Positions 1 to 13,136 of a stretch of 64,000 bases of DNA are shown in pieces. The notes under the pieces were generated by a model. The model did no database searches and had not been told where the DNA came from. It saw only the letters and a list, made by a program, of their open reading frames with translations. The stretch comes from Catonia carolina. Lineage: Eukaryota; Arthropoda; Insecta; Hemiptera; Achilidae. Made by a program: the position numbers and the translations under genes. Positions within the stretch are counted from its first letter, which is position 1; every line of letters starts with the position of its first letter. Where the stretch lies: assembly GCA_035578175.1 (NCBI GenBank), contig JAQMRL010000008.1, positions 6,920,883-6,984,882 on the forward strand. The letters are read 5' to 3'.

Positions 1-140
1 AGAGAAATTGCTCGACTGGTGGGAGGGGTAAGGTGAGGAAGTGGAGAAGTACACAATAAACTCCCACCCGTCTAAATTTATCATGCTTATCTTACCTTCT
101 AAATTCTAACATAAAAAATTCTTCTAAATTTATCATGTGT

Positions 141-246
141 ATCTTACATCTGTACCTCTTCGGTTGTTAAATGCTTGTCATATAATTAGATGACCATGTG
201 ATAAGAAGAAACAGAACTATTTTTTGTAGCCCTGGAACTAGCAAAT
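141..246 (-). repeat. R400 retroposon fragment
   Basis: A diverged internal piece of the R400 family, best seen complete at 13325-13721. Recognisable blocks are the 'tacctctt' stretch and the 'gaccatgtgataag' and 'cagaactatt' blocks. Both ends are missing. Confidence 0.6.
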
Positions 247-856
247 TCCCCCACCTCTTTGTTGGATGTTCAAATTTAATGTCAGTGTTCAACCAGATTT
301 TACCATGGTAAATCGAAGACCTACTGTATACAGTAATTTGAAACTTGTATAGAATTTTTTTTCTATTCGGTACAAATACATATTCTAAATAATTGTTGTT
401 AGACTTTGTGTATTTATTATAGTACCTTTCAGTACTGTTAATATGCTTTTTATAAATTAGTAAAGTTGTCTAGCTTTTGTACCACTTAAACGTTGTAAAC
501 TATACAATATGTGTTTTTTTAAATATTTTGTAAATTTCTGACTGATTGTCTTTTGTGGAGTGATTTAAATATTTTATCATTTTTTTTATGTATTTTTAAG
601 ATTTTTTTTAAATTGTGAGATGTGTTTTATTGATGGGATCTGTGTACCTAAATACATGTTCAAATGGATATAATTTTGACCTCTTTTCTTAAAAACCATT
701 GGAGGTTACCGTCTGCAACATTACAGGCTTATTCAGACAAAAATTTATAAATGTGGGTAATAAAATTATTAAATTTCTTTATTCAATCTTTGAGATTATT
801 AAAATATTTAAAATTTTAAATGTTTTATGTAATCGTTTCAATTTTATCAATACTTT
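247..856. other. AT-rich intergenic sequence
   Basis: Very AT-rich unique-looking sequence. The short open frame at 699-890 has no recognisable domain and a low-complexity composition (Ile, Phe, Lys, Asn), so I do not call a gene. I see no other repeat family here. Confidence 0.5.
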
Positions 857-2640
857 GTTTAAAACGCTTGGTACTTTACAATGTATTTAAATGATTTAGA
901 ATGAGTTCAAATATTGTTCTTGTAAAATTTCAGCTTGATCCTTTAAAGGTTTCAAAGGTTTCCTTCAAAGCGTTTTACGCTTGGTAGTTTACAATGTATT
1001 TAAATGATTTAGAATGAGTTCAAATATTGTTCTTGTAAAATTTCAGCTTGATCCTTTAAAGGTTTCAAAGGTTTCCTTCAAAGCGTTTTACGCTTGGTAG
1101 TTTACAATGTATTTAAATGATTTAGAATGAGTTCAAATATTGTTCTTGTAAAATTTCAGCTTGATCCTTTAAAGGTTTCAAAGTTTTCCTTCAAAGCGTT
1201 TTACGCTTGGTAGTTTACAATGTATTTAAATGATTTAGAATGAGTTCAAATATTGTTCTTGTAAAATTTCAGCTTGATCCTTTAAAGGTTTCAAAGGTTT
1301 CCTTCAAAGCGTTTTACGCTTGGTAGTTTACAATGTATTTAAATGATTTAGAATGAGTTCAAATATTGTTCTTGTAAAATTTCAGCTTGATCCTTTAAAG
1401 GTTTCGAAGTTTTCCTTCAAAGCGTTTTACGCTTGGTAGTTTACAATGTATTTAAATGATTTAGAATGAGTTCAAATATTGTTCTTGTAAAATTTCAGCT
1501 TGATCCTTTAAAGGTTTCAAAGGTTTCCTTCAAAGCGTTTTACGCTTGGTAGTTTACAATGTATTTAAATGATTTAGAATGAGTTCAAATATTGTTCTTG
1601 TAAAATTTCAGCTTGATCCTTTAAAGGTTTCAAAGGTTTCCTTCAAAGCGTTTTACGCTTGGTAGTTTACAATGTATTTAAATGATTTAGAATGAGTTCA
1701 AATATTGTTCTTGTAAAATTTCAGCCTGATCCTTTAAAGGTTTCAAAGTTTTCCTTCAAAGCGTTTTACGCTTGGTAGTTTACAATGTATTTAAATGATT
1801 TAGAATGAGTTCAAATATTGTTCTTGTAAAATTTCAGCTTGATCCTTTAAAGGTTTCAAAGGTTTCCTTCAAAGCGTTTTACGCTTGGTAGTTTACAATG
1901 TATTTAAATGATTTAGAATGAGTTCAAATATTGTTCTTGTAAAATTTCAGCTTGATCCTTTAAAGGTTTCAAAGTTTTCCTTCAAAGCGTTTTACGCTTG
2001 GTAGTTTACAATGTATTTAAATGATTTAGAATGAGTTCAAATATTGTTCTTGTTAAATTTCAGCTTGATCCTTTAAAGGTTTCAAAGGTTTCCTTCAAAG
2101 CGTTTTACGCTTGGTAGTTTACAATGTATTTAAATGATTTAGAATGAGTTCAAATATTGTTCTTGTAAAATTTCAGCTTGATCCTTTAAAGGTTTCAAAG
2201 GTTTCCTTCAAAGCGTTTTACGCTTGGTAGTTTACAATGTATTTAAATGATTTAGAATGAGTTCAAATATTGTTCTTGTAAAATTTCAGCTTGATCCTTT
2301 AAAGGTTTCAAAGTTTTCCTTCAAAGCGTTTTACGCTTGGTAGTTTACAATGTATTTAAATGATTTAGAATGAGTTCAAATATTGTTCTTGTAAAATTTC
2401 AGCTTGATCCTTTAAAGGTTTCAAAGTTTTCCTTCAAAGCGTTTTACGCTTGGTAGTTTACAATGTATTTAAATGATTTAGAATGAGTTCAAATATTGTT
2501 CTTGTAAAATTTCAGCTTGATCCTTTAAAGGTTTCAAAGTTTTCCTTCAAAGCGTTTTACGCTTGGTAGTTTACAATGTATTTAAATGATTTAGAATGAG
2601 TTCAAATATTGTTCTTGTTAAATTTCAGCTTGATCCTTCG
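857..2640 (+). repeat. 113-bp tandem repeat array, about 15.8 copies
   Basis: The block starting 'gcgttttacgcttggtag' recurs exactly every 113 bp: 970, 1083, 1196, 1309 and so on to 2552. Copies are nearly identical. The main variable site reads either 'caaaggtttcc' or 'caaagttttcc'. A first, diverged copy begins about 857, and the array stops inside a copy at about 2640, where the sequence becomes 'ccttcgaagg'. No open frame crosses the array. The length and homogeneity fit a minisatellite or satellite block kept uniform by unequal exchange. It contains no spacers of CRISPR type. Confidence 0.95.
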
Positions 2641-3499
2641 AAGGTTTTGCAGCTACTGTAGTTATTGAGATAATGGGTCATAGTTTTTTTTAAATTTAAT
2701 GTCTAACGCAGTGTTTCCCAACTGGTGGAAAGATTACGGTGGTAAGAGTAAGATCGCGGAAAGATTACGGGTGGCTCATGGCTCGCTCCAAAAAACAAGG
2801 GCTTGTACATTACAGTGACCATTGGTGCCTAACCTAAAAATGCACTCTCCACTACAGCTCAAGGCCACGCATAAAGTGCTGGAGTTAACATTTTTATTTC
2901 TTTTACAGAAAAATGCTCTTATTGAATTATCTTGTGATCGTGAAAATATTTTACTACGTTCTTCTGTTATATAGTATCAATAAGCTCACTTGCAAACTGA
3001 CATAAGGTGGCTCTTACATTATTATAACCATACCCCAAGTCTTTTATAGTACAGTATTCTGTTTTCTAGTTTCGTTATTTAAAATCATATCAATTCCTTT
3101 TCATATTAATGTAAATTAAATAGTATTATTATTTTTATTATTATTATTAGTTTTAAGTGTAGTGCAATAATTTACTCGTATATTATTTATAATCTTTTAG
3201 GTTTAGTTAGTACGTACAGTGATCCTATTTTTCCATAATTTTTTACATAAAAAATGTTATTTTTAAAAAATATTGTAGTACTTATGTCTAAAGTTTAGTA
3301 CTTAACTGTGCACCATCATTAAATATTTGTTGTACATGTGAACTGGTATGCTGGCAGTCAATCGATCAAATGAATAATATCACAGTCTTTGGCTAAAATA
3401 GTTATTCATATTGTGATTTCCTTATTTTTAACTCTCAATGAATACAGTTGAAAGAGCCGATTGCATTATCTCGCCCATCTTTGTTTATTGTGTAGACAT
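2641..3499. other. Intergenic sequence with a possible hAT terminus
   Basis: AT-rich and without a coding frame. At about 2709 the sequence 'cagtgtttcccaactgg' matches the general form of hAT terminal inverted repeats (CAGTGTTTCnCAA). No partner terminus or 8-bp target duplication was found, so this is only a possible broken hAT end. Confidence 0.35.
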
Positions 3500-3568
3500 T
3501 TTTGTGGCCGTGGAACTAACAGATCAAGTGTAAATAATATAACACTTCATCTGTCTGTTATGGGCAGA
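3500..3568 (-). repeat. R400 retroposon fragment (5' end)
   Basis: It matches the head of R400 in reverse orientation, including 'agtgtaaataat' and the terminal 'ctgtctgttatgggcag'. The rest of the element is absent. Confidence 0.65.
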
Positions 3569-3625
3569 AAAGAAGGTCTGTTATGGGCTTCCTCTTAAAT
3601 AGATCAATAAACCCATCAAATTTTT

Positions 3626-4560
3626 ACTTTCTCTTGCTTATATGAAAATGTAGGAAAGAAAGTATTGTTTTCATGTCGATTTTAATAAATCAAGTTTTCA
3701 CCGGATTTACACGTAAACAGACCCCCTCAACCCAAAAAACATGTTTTTAGAGATTGGTCTGAGTGTGTGTCTGTGAACAGAATATCTCAAGAACAGAACA
3801 TCATAGGAACTTGAAACTTGAAACTTAAGTTTCATACCACTACCAGACCCGACACGAACATTTTCATCAAAATCGGTCAACCAGAAGTAGTAGTTTATTC
3901 CTGTAATTTTTCACTTTTTTACGATTTTCTCAAAAACTAGTCCTACGATTTTTTTAAAATCGCCTGGTTTACTCAATTTTTTATGCTCTACAAGATAGGG
4001 TAGGTGCCATGTTTGCTGAAATTCTTGGTGAGGCTGTTTTTACGTAAAAAAAAATTGTTTTTCTAAGATTACGGTTTTAATATGCATTTTAGCACAAAAA
4101 ATTATATAACAAAAGTTGTAGAGAATTTAAAATTCTACAACTTTTACTTCCAACATTTTTTTGTATAACGCTTAGTTTAGCAGTAATTAGCGATTTTCTG
4201 TTTTTTTCTCACGAAAACGTGTGAAAAACCGATTTTTTTAAGATTTCGGCCTTAGAATGGGTTTTACGACAAAAGTATATATAATCAAATTTATAGGAAA
4301 TTAAAAGATCTACAACTTTTATTTAAAGCATTTTTCTCTACAGAAAGCCTAGTTTAGCGTGAAAGAGTGATTTTCCATATTTTTAAGCCGAACTGATATC
4401 AATTTTCATTTTGCGTCTTTCACTCATGATTAAAATAAGGTTATGTTTTTCGAGGTTAGTTTTTTGTTTATTTCTAATGTTTTATTACTAATGTTAGGTT
4501 ATATTGTTAATTATTTGCATTGGCAAGAGAAAGTTGTGTGAGTGTTTCACACCAGATTTT
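3626..4560 (+). mobile_element. HX element copy 1 (Helentron/DINE-like)
   Basis: Near full-length copy. It begins with 'actttctcttgc' after a T-run, carries the conserved 'tcaagaac' and 'accagaagtagtag' blocks, and ends with 'ggcaagagaaagt' plus the hairpin 'gtgtgagtgtttcacac' and 'cagattt'. The GT tract is very short here ('gagtgtgtgtctgtg'). It has no coding capacity. A SINE tail follows immediately. Confidence 0.85.
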
Positions 4561-4740
4561 TTTTTTTTAATTTATTTAAAGTCGCATCAGCTGCTTGGTC
4601 ATTAGCGATTACAGAGGATTATGTAACATTAACTGAGGGATTTGACAGGTGAAATTTTTCAGACCCTGGCCGGGAATTGAACTCAAGACCTCTGCGTGGC
4701 AGGTCAATGCACTAACCAGTATGCTACGAAGGCAGCCTCT
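4561..4740 (-). mobile_element. SINE-C, tRNA-derived
   Basis: Reverse-strand SINE with an A-rich tail (T-run at 4561), the body 'aaagtcgcatcagctgcttgg', and a tRNA-like head whose B box reads (minus strand) 'gagttcaattcc'. It is inserted at the end of HX copy 1. It belongs to the same family as 50126-50289, where the target duplication is clear. Confidence 0.75.
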
Positions 4741-5129
4741 GGAGGCAGCATCTGACATGTCCTATACTCCTCCTGGAGTCTCCAGGGCGCAAAAAAAGCC
4801 CCAGCAGATTTTTAATGTTTCTGTCCATCAAAGGATTACTGTACTGTACATACATTCCAATATCTTATTTTATTGTTAATTTTTAAAATATTACTTTTTA
4901 AATATCTTTAAGTTATACATTCCATACATTGAAAAAAGTTGACACCTTTTTTTAAAGTCATTTTAAGATTTGTGATTAAATTGTGAAAAAGTGTAAATGA
5001 TTGTCATTACTAATACCAAAAAAGGATCAACTATTTTCAATAAATTCATATATTGTACCAAAAAATATTTGTTACTTTTGCTGTTTGTCTGGGTATATCA
5101 TTTGAGTTGTACAGCTGTTGATTGTGTAC
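4741..5129. other. Intergenic, short repeat shared with 19.3 kb
   Basis: About 65 bp (4741-4805, 'tcctggagtctccagggcgc') recurs in reverse orientation at 19309-19372, so it is a dispersed repeat fragment. The rest is AT-rich. The open frames at 4649-4879 and 4997-5188 run through SINE or AT-rich sequence and look fortuitous. Confidence 0.5.
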
Positions 5130-5528
5130 TCTTGTTTAAGTCAACAGCTGAAAAGTTGGTTTGGACTTCTAGAGGCTTTACTAAATAAAACTAAGAGTGG
5201 TGTGGTTTATCGGTGCCTTCCTCACTGAGTGGAAAAGTATGCTTATGAGCTGGCGATGCCCTCTGAAAAGCATCTACTGTCCACCATGCAAATGACGGAT
5301 TCACTTCATTCATCACAAGGTCTGGCTGTATAATGAAATTCATTACTTTCAGAGTAGATAACTGTGACTAGTGTCTTATACACCTGTACCAGTTCTGTTG
5401 TTAAATCCTTCAGACATATAATTGGCTGGCCATCTGATAAGATAAAGAACTATTTTTTGTAGCCCCTGGAACTATCAGATTTGGTGCAAATAATATTTTA
5501 ACACTCCACCAGCCTGTTATGGGCAAGA
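5130..5528 (-). mobile_element. R400 retroposon, near full length
   Basis: Reverse copy of the roughly 395-bp R400 family. The 3' hairpin region is at 5130-5180 ('gtcaacagctgaaaagttgg'), and the head ends at 5528 ('ctgttatgggcaag'). It is more diverged than the copies at 13.3 and 49.3 kb. Confidence 0.75.
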
Positions 5529-5654
5529 TCATGTACTATCCAGTTTTATAAAAATTTGATCATCTATCTGCCAGAACTACTACACATCAGTTAGAATAAA
5601 AAGAACTGCTCAAAAATGATTATTATGTCATTCAAGAAGTTTCAAACAATACTT

Positions 5655-5944
5655 TATTTTGTTATCCCTAATGTGTGTACGTTGCAATCCGTTCAATTGA
5701 GAACAATAAGCAACCCCATGACCCAATGAGATGAGGATGATGTGTATGACGTGTAAATGAGGTGTCGTCTTGTACAGACTCAGGTCGACCATTCCTGAGA
5801 AAGTATGGTTAATTGAACCCCAACCATCAAAGTACACCGGTAACCACTGTCTAGCATTCAAATCCGTATAAAAGTAACTACCTTTACTAGGATTTGAACC
5901 AGGAACCTTCGTTTCCGAAAATCAGCTGTTAAACAGCTGATTTT
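5655..5944 (-). mobile_element. SINE-B, tRNA-derived, with long palindrome
   Basis: Reverse-strand SINE-B. The tail is near 5655, the body carries 'cccatgacccaatgagatg', and the B box reads 'ggttcaaatcc' on the minus strand (near 5890). Its head contains a palindrome around 5926 with arms of about 20 bp and a 1-nt centre (…cagctgtt-a-aacagctg…). A second tRNA-like head starts right next to it on the other strand. Confidence 0.8.
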
Positions 5945-5949
5945 CGGAA

Positions 5950-6150
5950 ACTTTGGTGTAGTGGTCATGAAAACTGGCTTAAATACCAGGGCCCCGGGTT
6001 CAATTCCTAATCATATCTGGCATTTTGTGTTGCTAAGTTTCATTTATCACCCTTCATTGTCTGATTAGGACAGTAATCTTGTCAATATTTTAATCCATTC
6101 ACTAGTACTACTAATAAAGGCTGTTCAGATAAATTTTAATACAATGTCTT
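5950..6150 (+). mobile_element. tRNA-like SINE, distinct family
   Basis: 'ttggtgtagtggtcatg' resembles a pol III A box and 'gggttcaattcc' (about 5997-6008) a B box at tRNA-like spacing. No long body repeat is recognisable elsewhere in the window. This could be a decayed tRNA pseudogene or a SINE head. It sits head-to-head with the SINE-B to its left. Confidence 0.5.
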
Positions 6151-6392
6151 CAAATCAAATAATTTTTTTTATTCTTGGTTATTACACTTGACTGTTCTCT
6201 TCCCAATTATGAAATTTAGGAAGTTGTGTTCTCATGTCGATTTTTCGACTTAGGTTTTCATTAAATACACAGTTGTAGGTCCCCTGAACCCAAAAAACAT
6301 GTTTTTACTGATTGGTCTTTTCCCCTTCCCATCCACTGACTGTGAGTGTGTGTGTGTGTGCGCGCGCGTGCGTGCGTGTGTGTGTGTGGCTG

Positions 6393-6635
<243 letters not shown>

Positions 6636-7180
6636 TAAATTACTCAAAAACAAAATATCATACGTAGTTGAAACTTGTAACTTAAATTGGGTACTACTTG
6701 GGGCCTGACATCAACATTATTATCGTCATTGGTCAACCAGAAGTAGCTGATTATTCATGCAATTTTCTAAAAAATGGCTTCTATGATTTTTGAAAAAAAA
6801 TCTTAGTGATTTTGTTACGCTCTACAAGTAGTGTAAGCAGTATTTCTGCTGAAATTCTTGGTAGCTATACTATTCAGGTAAAATTTATTTTTAAGATTGC
6901 AGCCTAAATATGCATTTTAAGGCAAAAGTATATATTATAATCAAAGCTATAAAAAATAAAAACTACAACTTTTATTTTTTCTTAACGATTGAAAAGATTC
7001 AAAAGAGTGTAGTTTAACATGATTTGTGATTTTTTTCTATTTTGTTCATCAAAATTGAAGCCCAATAAAGTTTGATTTTTGTTTTGTATCGTTCACTCAT
7101 GATTATTAAAATTAGGTTATATTTTTAATTATTAAATTGGTAAGAGAAAGTCATGTGAGTATTTCGCTCCAGATTTTATG

Positions 7181-7716
7181 TATATGTTACGTTATGTAAA
7201 TAAATATGGTATGAACAGCCTTTAGAGAAATTATTTTAATTTTATTATCATAGACTTATGGTGTGAATTTTATTTTTAATGTTTATCATAAAAATTTAAA
7301 AATTACTTTCTCACATATGTTCAGATCATCATTCAAAACTTAGGCTTGAAAAGCCTGTTTCAGCTCGATTGTCTCTAAGGTCTATCTGAATTTTAAAATC
7401 AATTTTTCATTTTTCCAAATCCACCAATTGTACAATAGATCCTAAGCAGGATTTAACTGGAACAAATTAAATCTGTATTTGTGAGAAAGTATAAATTTGT
7501 ATTTTAATATTAATTTATTACGTAATATGTATTTATACATTTTTATTTTTTTTAAAGAATATATATAAACGAATTAATTTATATGTATTATAAAGTGCAC
7601 TTGTAGTATTGCATGTAGATTATTGTTATTAAAATTTACAGGGTGGTTTGTATAAACAATTAAAAATTTTAGTGGTGATTATTCATATGAAAAGAAAGAA
7701 AAATGTTAATATCAAT
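7181..7716. other. AT-rich intergenic sequence
   Basis: No recognised family and no open frame of interest. It ends at the left edge of the large inverted repeat. Confidence 0.5.
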
Positions 7717-7724
7717 ATATTTTT

Positions 7725-8645
7725 ACTTTCTCTTGCCTATATGAATATATAGGAAGGAAAGTATTGTTTTCATGTCGATTTTAAGAAATCGAGTTCTCAC
7801 GGGATCTACACGTTTTCAGACCCCCAGAACCCACACAAACATGTTTTTAGCGATTGGTCTGTGTGTGTGTGTGAGTAGATATCTCAAGAACGGAATCTCG
7901 TACGAACTTGTAACTTGAAACTTAAGTTAGACACCACTACCGGACCTGACACAAACATTTTCATCAAAATCGGTCAACCGGAAGTAGTAATTTATTTGTG
8001 TAATTTTTCACTTTTTTGCAATTTTCTAAAAAACAGTTGTACGATTTTTTTAAAATCCCGAGTTTACTAAATTTTTTTTGCTCTACAAGATAGGGTAGGC
8101 GTCATGTTTGCTAAAATTCTTGGTGAGGCTGTTTTCACGTAAAAAATTGTTTTTTTTAAGATTGCGGCTTTTATATGCATTTTAGCGCAAAAATGTATAT
8201 AATAAAAGTTGTAGAGAATTTAAAATCTTAAAACTTTTATTTCAAACATTTTTTGTAGTATAACGCTTAGTTTAACAATAATTAGCGATTTTCAGTTCTT
8301 TTTTCTCACGAAAACGTGTGAAAAACCGATTTTTTTAAGATTTTGGCCTTAGTATGCATTTTACGACAAAAATGTATATAATCAAATTTATAGGAAATTA
8401 AAAGATCTACAACTTTTACTTACAGCATTTTTTTCTACAGAGCCTAGTTTAGCGTGAAAGAGTGATTTTCCGTATTTTTAAGCCAAACTGAGTTCGATTT
8501 TCATTTTGCGTCTTTCACTCATGATTAAAATAAGGTTATGTTTTTTGAGGTTAGTTTTTTTTGTTTATTTCTAATGTTTTATTATATTGTTAATTATTTG
8601 AATTGGCAAGAGAAAGTTGTGTGAGTGTTTCACACCAGATTTTTA
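7725..8645 (+). mobile_element. HX element copy 3
   Basis: Full-length HX. It starts 'actttctcttgcc' and ends 'ggcaagagaaagt', hairpin, 'ccagattttt'. The GT tract is short. It mirrors HX6: both share 'acttccggttgacc'/'ggtcaaccggaagt' and private variants such as 'aaaacagttgtacg'. No coding frame. Confidence 0.9.
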
Positions 8646-9010
8646 TAAATCTTTAAACCCCAGTTGCTTGTTTTAGAACCGTCATTAAAAGATGTGTAAT
8701 GGATCAAGACCTCTGTTCAAGGATAGATTCTACGCAACAATGAAATGGTGGGATAAACTAATACATAATGTATAAATAGTAATTGAGTTGGGGTAATTTA
8801 GAATTATTTTGTACGCATCTCACAGCACATCAGACCTCAGGTTTACTATAGTCCATGTAATTTCAATAGAAGCTTCCGTAATAAGTATTTTCACTGCCAC
8901 ACATGTAAAGTGGTTGCAGCAGTTTGTATAGTGTGCTGCAAAACGTACTACTACTTCCATACTCTTCATTATAAACAAATTAGTAATAGGCACAACTCAC
9001 CATCTATTTT
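8646..9010. repeat. Spacer S between HX copies, repeated three times
   Basis: 365 bp with no TE hallmark and no open frame. The same sequence appears reversed at 11852-12222 and partly (about 165 bp) at 13137-13303. It always abuts the 5' end of an HX copy. It is probably ordinary flanking DNA duplicated together with HX. Confidence 0.8.
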
Positions 9011-9011
9011 T

Positions 9012-10036
<1,025 letters not shown>

Positions 10037-10277
10037 TTAACTTTTACTTTTATTGATATATTACTTTAATGTCAAAATAAATACTTTATAAATCAGAATG
10101 TCAAATTCTTTTAGTTAATTAATTACAGATTGTATTATACTCTGCAGTGTTTGCTTTTATAACTGTCAACACAAAATGTAAGGCTTTTTCTATTTTAAAG
10201 ACATGTATAAAAATATACATAGTCTTTTATAAATGTATATGATTATATTATAGTTCAAATAAATTCACCAGTTCAGT

Positions 10278-10901
10278 TTGAGTTTCCGTTCAGTGCACAA
10301 GAGATTAAAGTGTACGCAGTACCGGTCAACGATGAATGAAAAACGTGATTTACGAAGAAAATTCAAAAACATTATTTACAGTGTGTATAATTACTTTAAA
10401 GAACTTCTGTATAGTAATGCTGAAGCAACAATTCGTGAAATGTTTTCATCAACCCAAATGAAGTGACTGCAACTGCTTGCTCATGTAGTCGCAGCACTGT
10501 GCAAAGAATATGTGCCGAAGCCCGTGAGAACATAGCTGCATCAGCTGCCATCAATGAAATCTGTGGGACTAATGAAGAACAACCCGTGTCGTTTACGTCT
10601 CCTCATAAGAAGATACCTCATAAAAAATGGGTCACCGGTGTTGACAGTTTCGATGAGCATTGCATTCGCAGAACTATAACCGAGGTTTTTGAACGTGGGG
10701 AGTATCCTACATGCGAAAAAATTAGAAAATATTTAGAAGAAAAAATTGGGTACACAGGGTCCGTTAAGTCTACATGGAGATTAATTAAAAATTTGGGGTA
10801 CAGTTACAAGAAAGGTAATGACGGTAGAAGATTTTTCATGGAGCTTGCGGACATTGTGTCATCTCGGATTAAATTTCTTCGGAAGATGCAATCGATACTA
10901 A
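10278..10901 (+). pseudogene. Truncated Tc1/mariner-like transposase, N-terminal half
   Basis: Two overlapping frames join across a frameshift near 10463. The first (10278-10466) and second (10463 onward) together give a helix-turn-helix region (…SRSTVQRICAEA…), then the block FDEHCIRRTITEVFERGEYP, a KIRKYLEEKIGY segment, and RRFFMELADIVSSRIKFLRK. From family knowledge this order (HTH, FDE-type block, then FLMER-DIV-R-KFLR) leads into the DDE catalytic domain (DETW motif) of a Tc1/mariner-related transposase. Here the frame runs straight into the 3' end of HX5 at about 10902 and no catalytic residue is left. A related N-terminal fragment lies at 59141-59368. A nuclease function is excluded. 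Retention of DNA binding is possible but unsupported, given the frameshift. Confidence 0.75.
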
Positions 10902-11677
10902 AAAAATCTGGTGTGAAACACTCACACAACTTTCTCTTGCCAATGCAAATAATTAACAATAAACCTAACATTAGTATTAAAACATTAGAAATGAACAAAA
11001 ACTAACCTCAAAAACATAACCTTATTTTAATCATGAGTGAATGACGCAAAATGACAATCGAACTCAGTTTGGCTTAAAAATACGGAAAATCACGCTTTCA
11101 CGCTAAACTAGGCTCTGTAGAGAAAAATGCTCTAAACAAAAGTTGTAGATCTTTTAATTTTCTATAAATTTAATTATATACACTTTTGTCGTAAAATGCA
11201 TACTAAGACCGAAATGTTAAAAAAATCGATTTTTCTCACGTTTTCGTGAGAAAAAACAGAAAATCGCTAATTACCGCTAAACTAAGCGTTATACAAAAAA
11301 ATGTTTGAAACAGAAGTTGTAGGTTTTTAAATTCTCTACAACTTTTATTATATAAAGTTTTGCGCTAAAATTTATATTAAAGCCGTAATCTTAAAAAAAC
11401 AACGTTTTTACGTGAAAACAGCCTCACCGAGAATTTCAGCAAGCATGACGTCTACCCTATCTTGTAGAGAATAAAAAATTGAGTAAACCAGGCGATTTTA
11501 AAAAAATCGTAGGACCAGTTTTTGAGAAAATCGCAAAAAAGTGAAAAATTACACGAATAAACTACCACTTCCGGTTGACCGATTTTGATGAAAATGTTCG
11601 TGTCGAGTCCGGTAGTGGTACGTAACTTAAGTTTCAAGTTTCAAGTTCGTACGATGATCCGTTCTTGAGATATTCTG

Positions 11678-11720
<43 letters not shown>

Positions 11721-11850
11721 CAATCGCTAAAAACATGTTTTTTGGGTTCAGGGGGTCTGAAAACGTATAGATCCGGTGAAAACTCGATTTCTTAAAATCG
11801 ACATGAAAACAATACTTTCCTTCCTATATATTCATATAGGCAAGAGAAAG
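10902..11850 (-). mobile_element. HX element copy 5
   Basis: Reverse full-length HX, the mirror of HX4 in the inverted repeat. It interrupts the transposase frame: the 3' end (minus strand 'ccagatttttt') abuts codon '…QSIL'. It has a (CA)n tract at about 11682-11717. The minus-strand open frame 11452-11637 is HX sequence. Confidence 0.9.
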
Positions 11851-11851
11851 T

Positions 11852-12222
11852 AAAAATAGATGGTGAGTTGTGCCTATTACTAATTTGTTTATAATGAAGA
11901 GTATGGAAGTAGTAGTACGTTTTGCAGCACACTATACAAACTGCTGCAACCACTTTACATGTGTGGCAGTGAAAATACTTATTACGGAAGCTTCTATTGA
12001 AATTACATGGACTATAGTAAACCTGAGGTCTGATGTGCTGTGAGATGCGTACAAAATAATTCTAAATTACCCCAACTCAATTACTATTTATACATTATGT
12101 ATTAGTTTATCCCACCATTTCATTGTTGCGTAGAATCTATCCTTGAACAGAGGTCTTGATCCATTACACATCTTTTAATGACGGTTCTAAAACAAGCAAC
12201 TGGGGTTTAAAGATTTATAAAA
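11852..12222. repeat. Spacer S, reversed copy
   Basis: Reverse complement of 8646-9010, from 'atagatggtgagttgtgcc' to 'ggggtttaaagatttat'. No gene. Confidence 0.85.
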
Positions 12223-13135
12223 ATCTGGTGTGAAACACTCACACAACTTTCTCTTGCCAATTCAAATAATTAACAATATAATAAAACATTAGAAATAAAC
12301 AAAAAAAACTAACCTCAAAAAACATAACCTTATTTTAATCATGAGTGAAAGACGCAAAATGAAAATCAATCTCAGTTTGGCAAATACGGAAAATCACTCT
12401 TTCACGCTAAACTAGGCTCTGTAGAGAAAAATGCTCTAAATAAAAGTTGTAGATCTTTTAATTTACTACAAAATTGATTATATACATTTTTGTCGTAAAA
12501 TGCATACTAAGGCCAAAATCTTAAAAAAATCGGTTTTTCACACGTTTTCGTGAGAAAAAAGAACTGAAAATCGCTAATTATTGTTAAACTAAGCGTTATA
12601 CTACAAAAAATGTTAGAAATAAAAGTTTTAAGATTTTAAATTCTCTACAACTTATATTATATACATTTTTGCGCTAAAATGCATATAAAAGCCGCAATCT
12701 TAAAAAAAACAATTTTTTACGTGAAAACAGCCTCACCAAGAATTTTAGCAAACATGGCGCCTACCCTATCTTGTAGAGCATAAAAAAGTTAGTAAACTAG
12801 GGATTTTTAAAAAATCGTACAACTGTTTTTTAGAAAACTGCAAAAAAGTGAAAAATTACACAAATAAATTACTACTTCCGGTTGACCGATTTTGATGAAA
12901 ATGTTTGTGTCAGGTCCGGTAGTGGTGTCTAACTTAAGTTTCAAGTTACAAGTTTGTACGAGGTTCCGTTCTTGATATATCTATTCACACACACACACAC
13001 AGACCAATCGCTAAAAACATGTTTGTGTGGGTTCTGGGGGTCTGAAAACGTATAGATCCGGTGAAAACTCGATTTCTTAAAATCGACATGAAAACAATAC
13101 TTTCCTTCCTATATATTCATATAGGCAAGAGAAAG
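12223..13135 (-). mobile_element. HX element copy 6
   Basis: Reverse full-length HX, the mirror of HX3. The (CA)n tract is short (about 12986-13001). The 5' end is 'ggcaagagaaagtaaaaat' read on the plus strand. Confidence 0.9.
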
Positions 13136-13136
13136 T

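Noticed and set aside
857..2640. Array considered as CRISPR or rDNA spacer
   Set aside because: Units are contiguous with no variable spacers, in a eukaryotic context, and without rRNA motifs.
3626..4560. HX considered as a canonical Helitron (TC…CTRR) or as a TIR transposon
   Set aside because: No CTRR before the flank and no 5' TC. No target duplication, and the repeats are subterminal at the 3' end. The Helentron/DINE-like model fits better.
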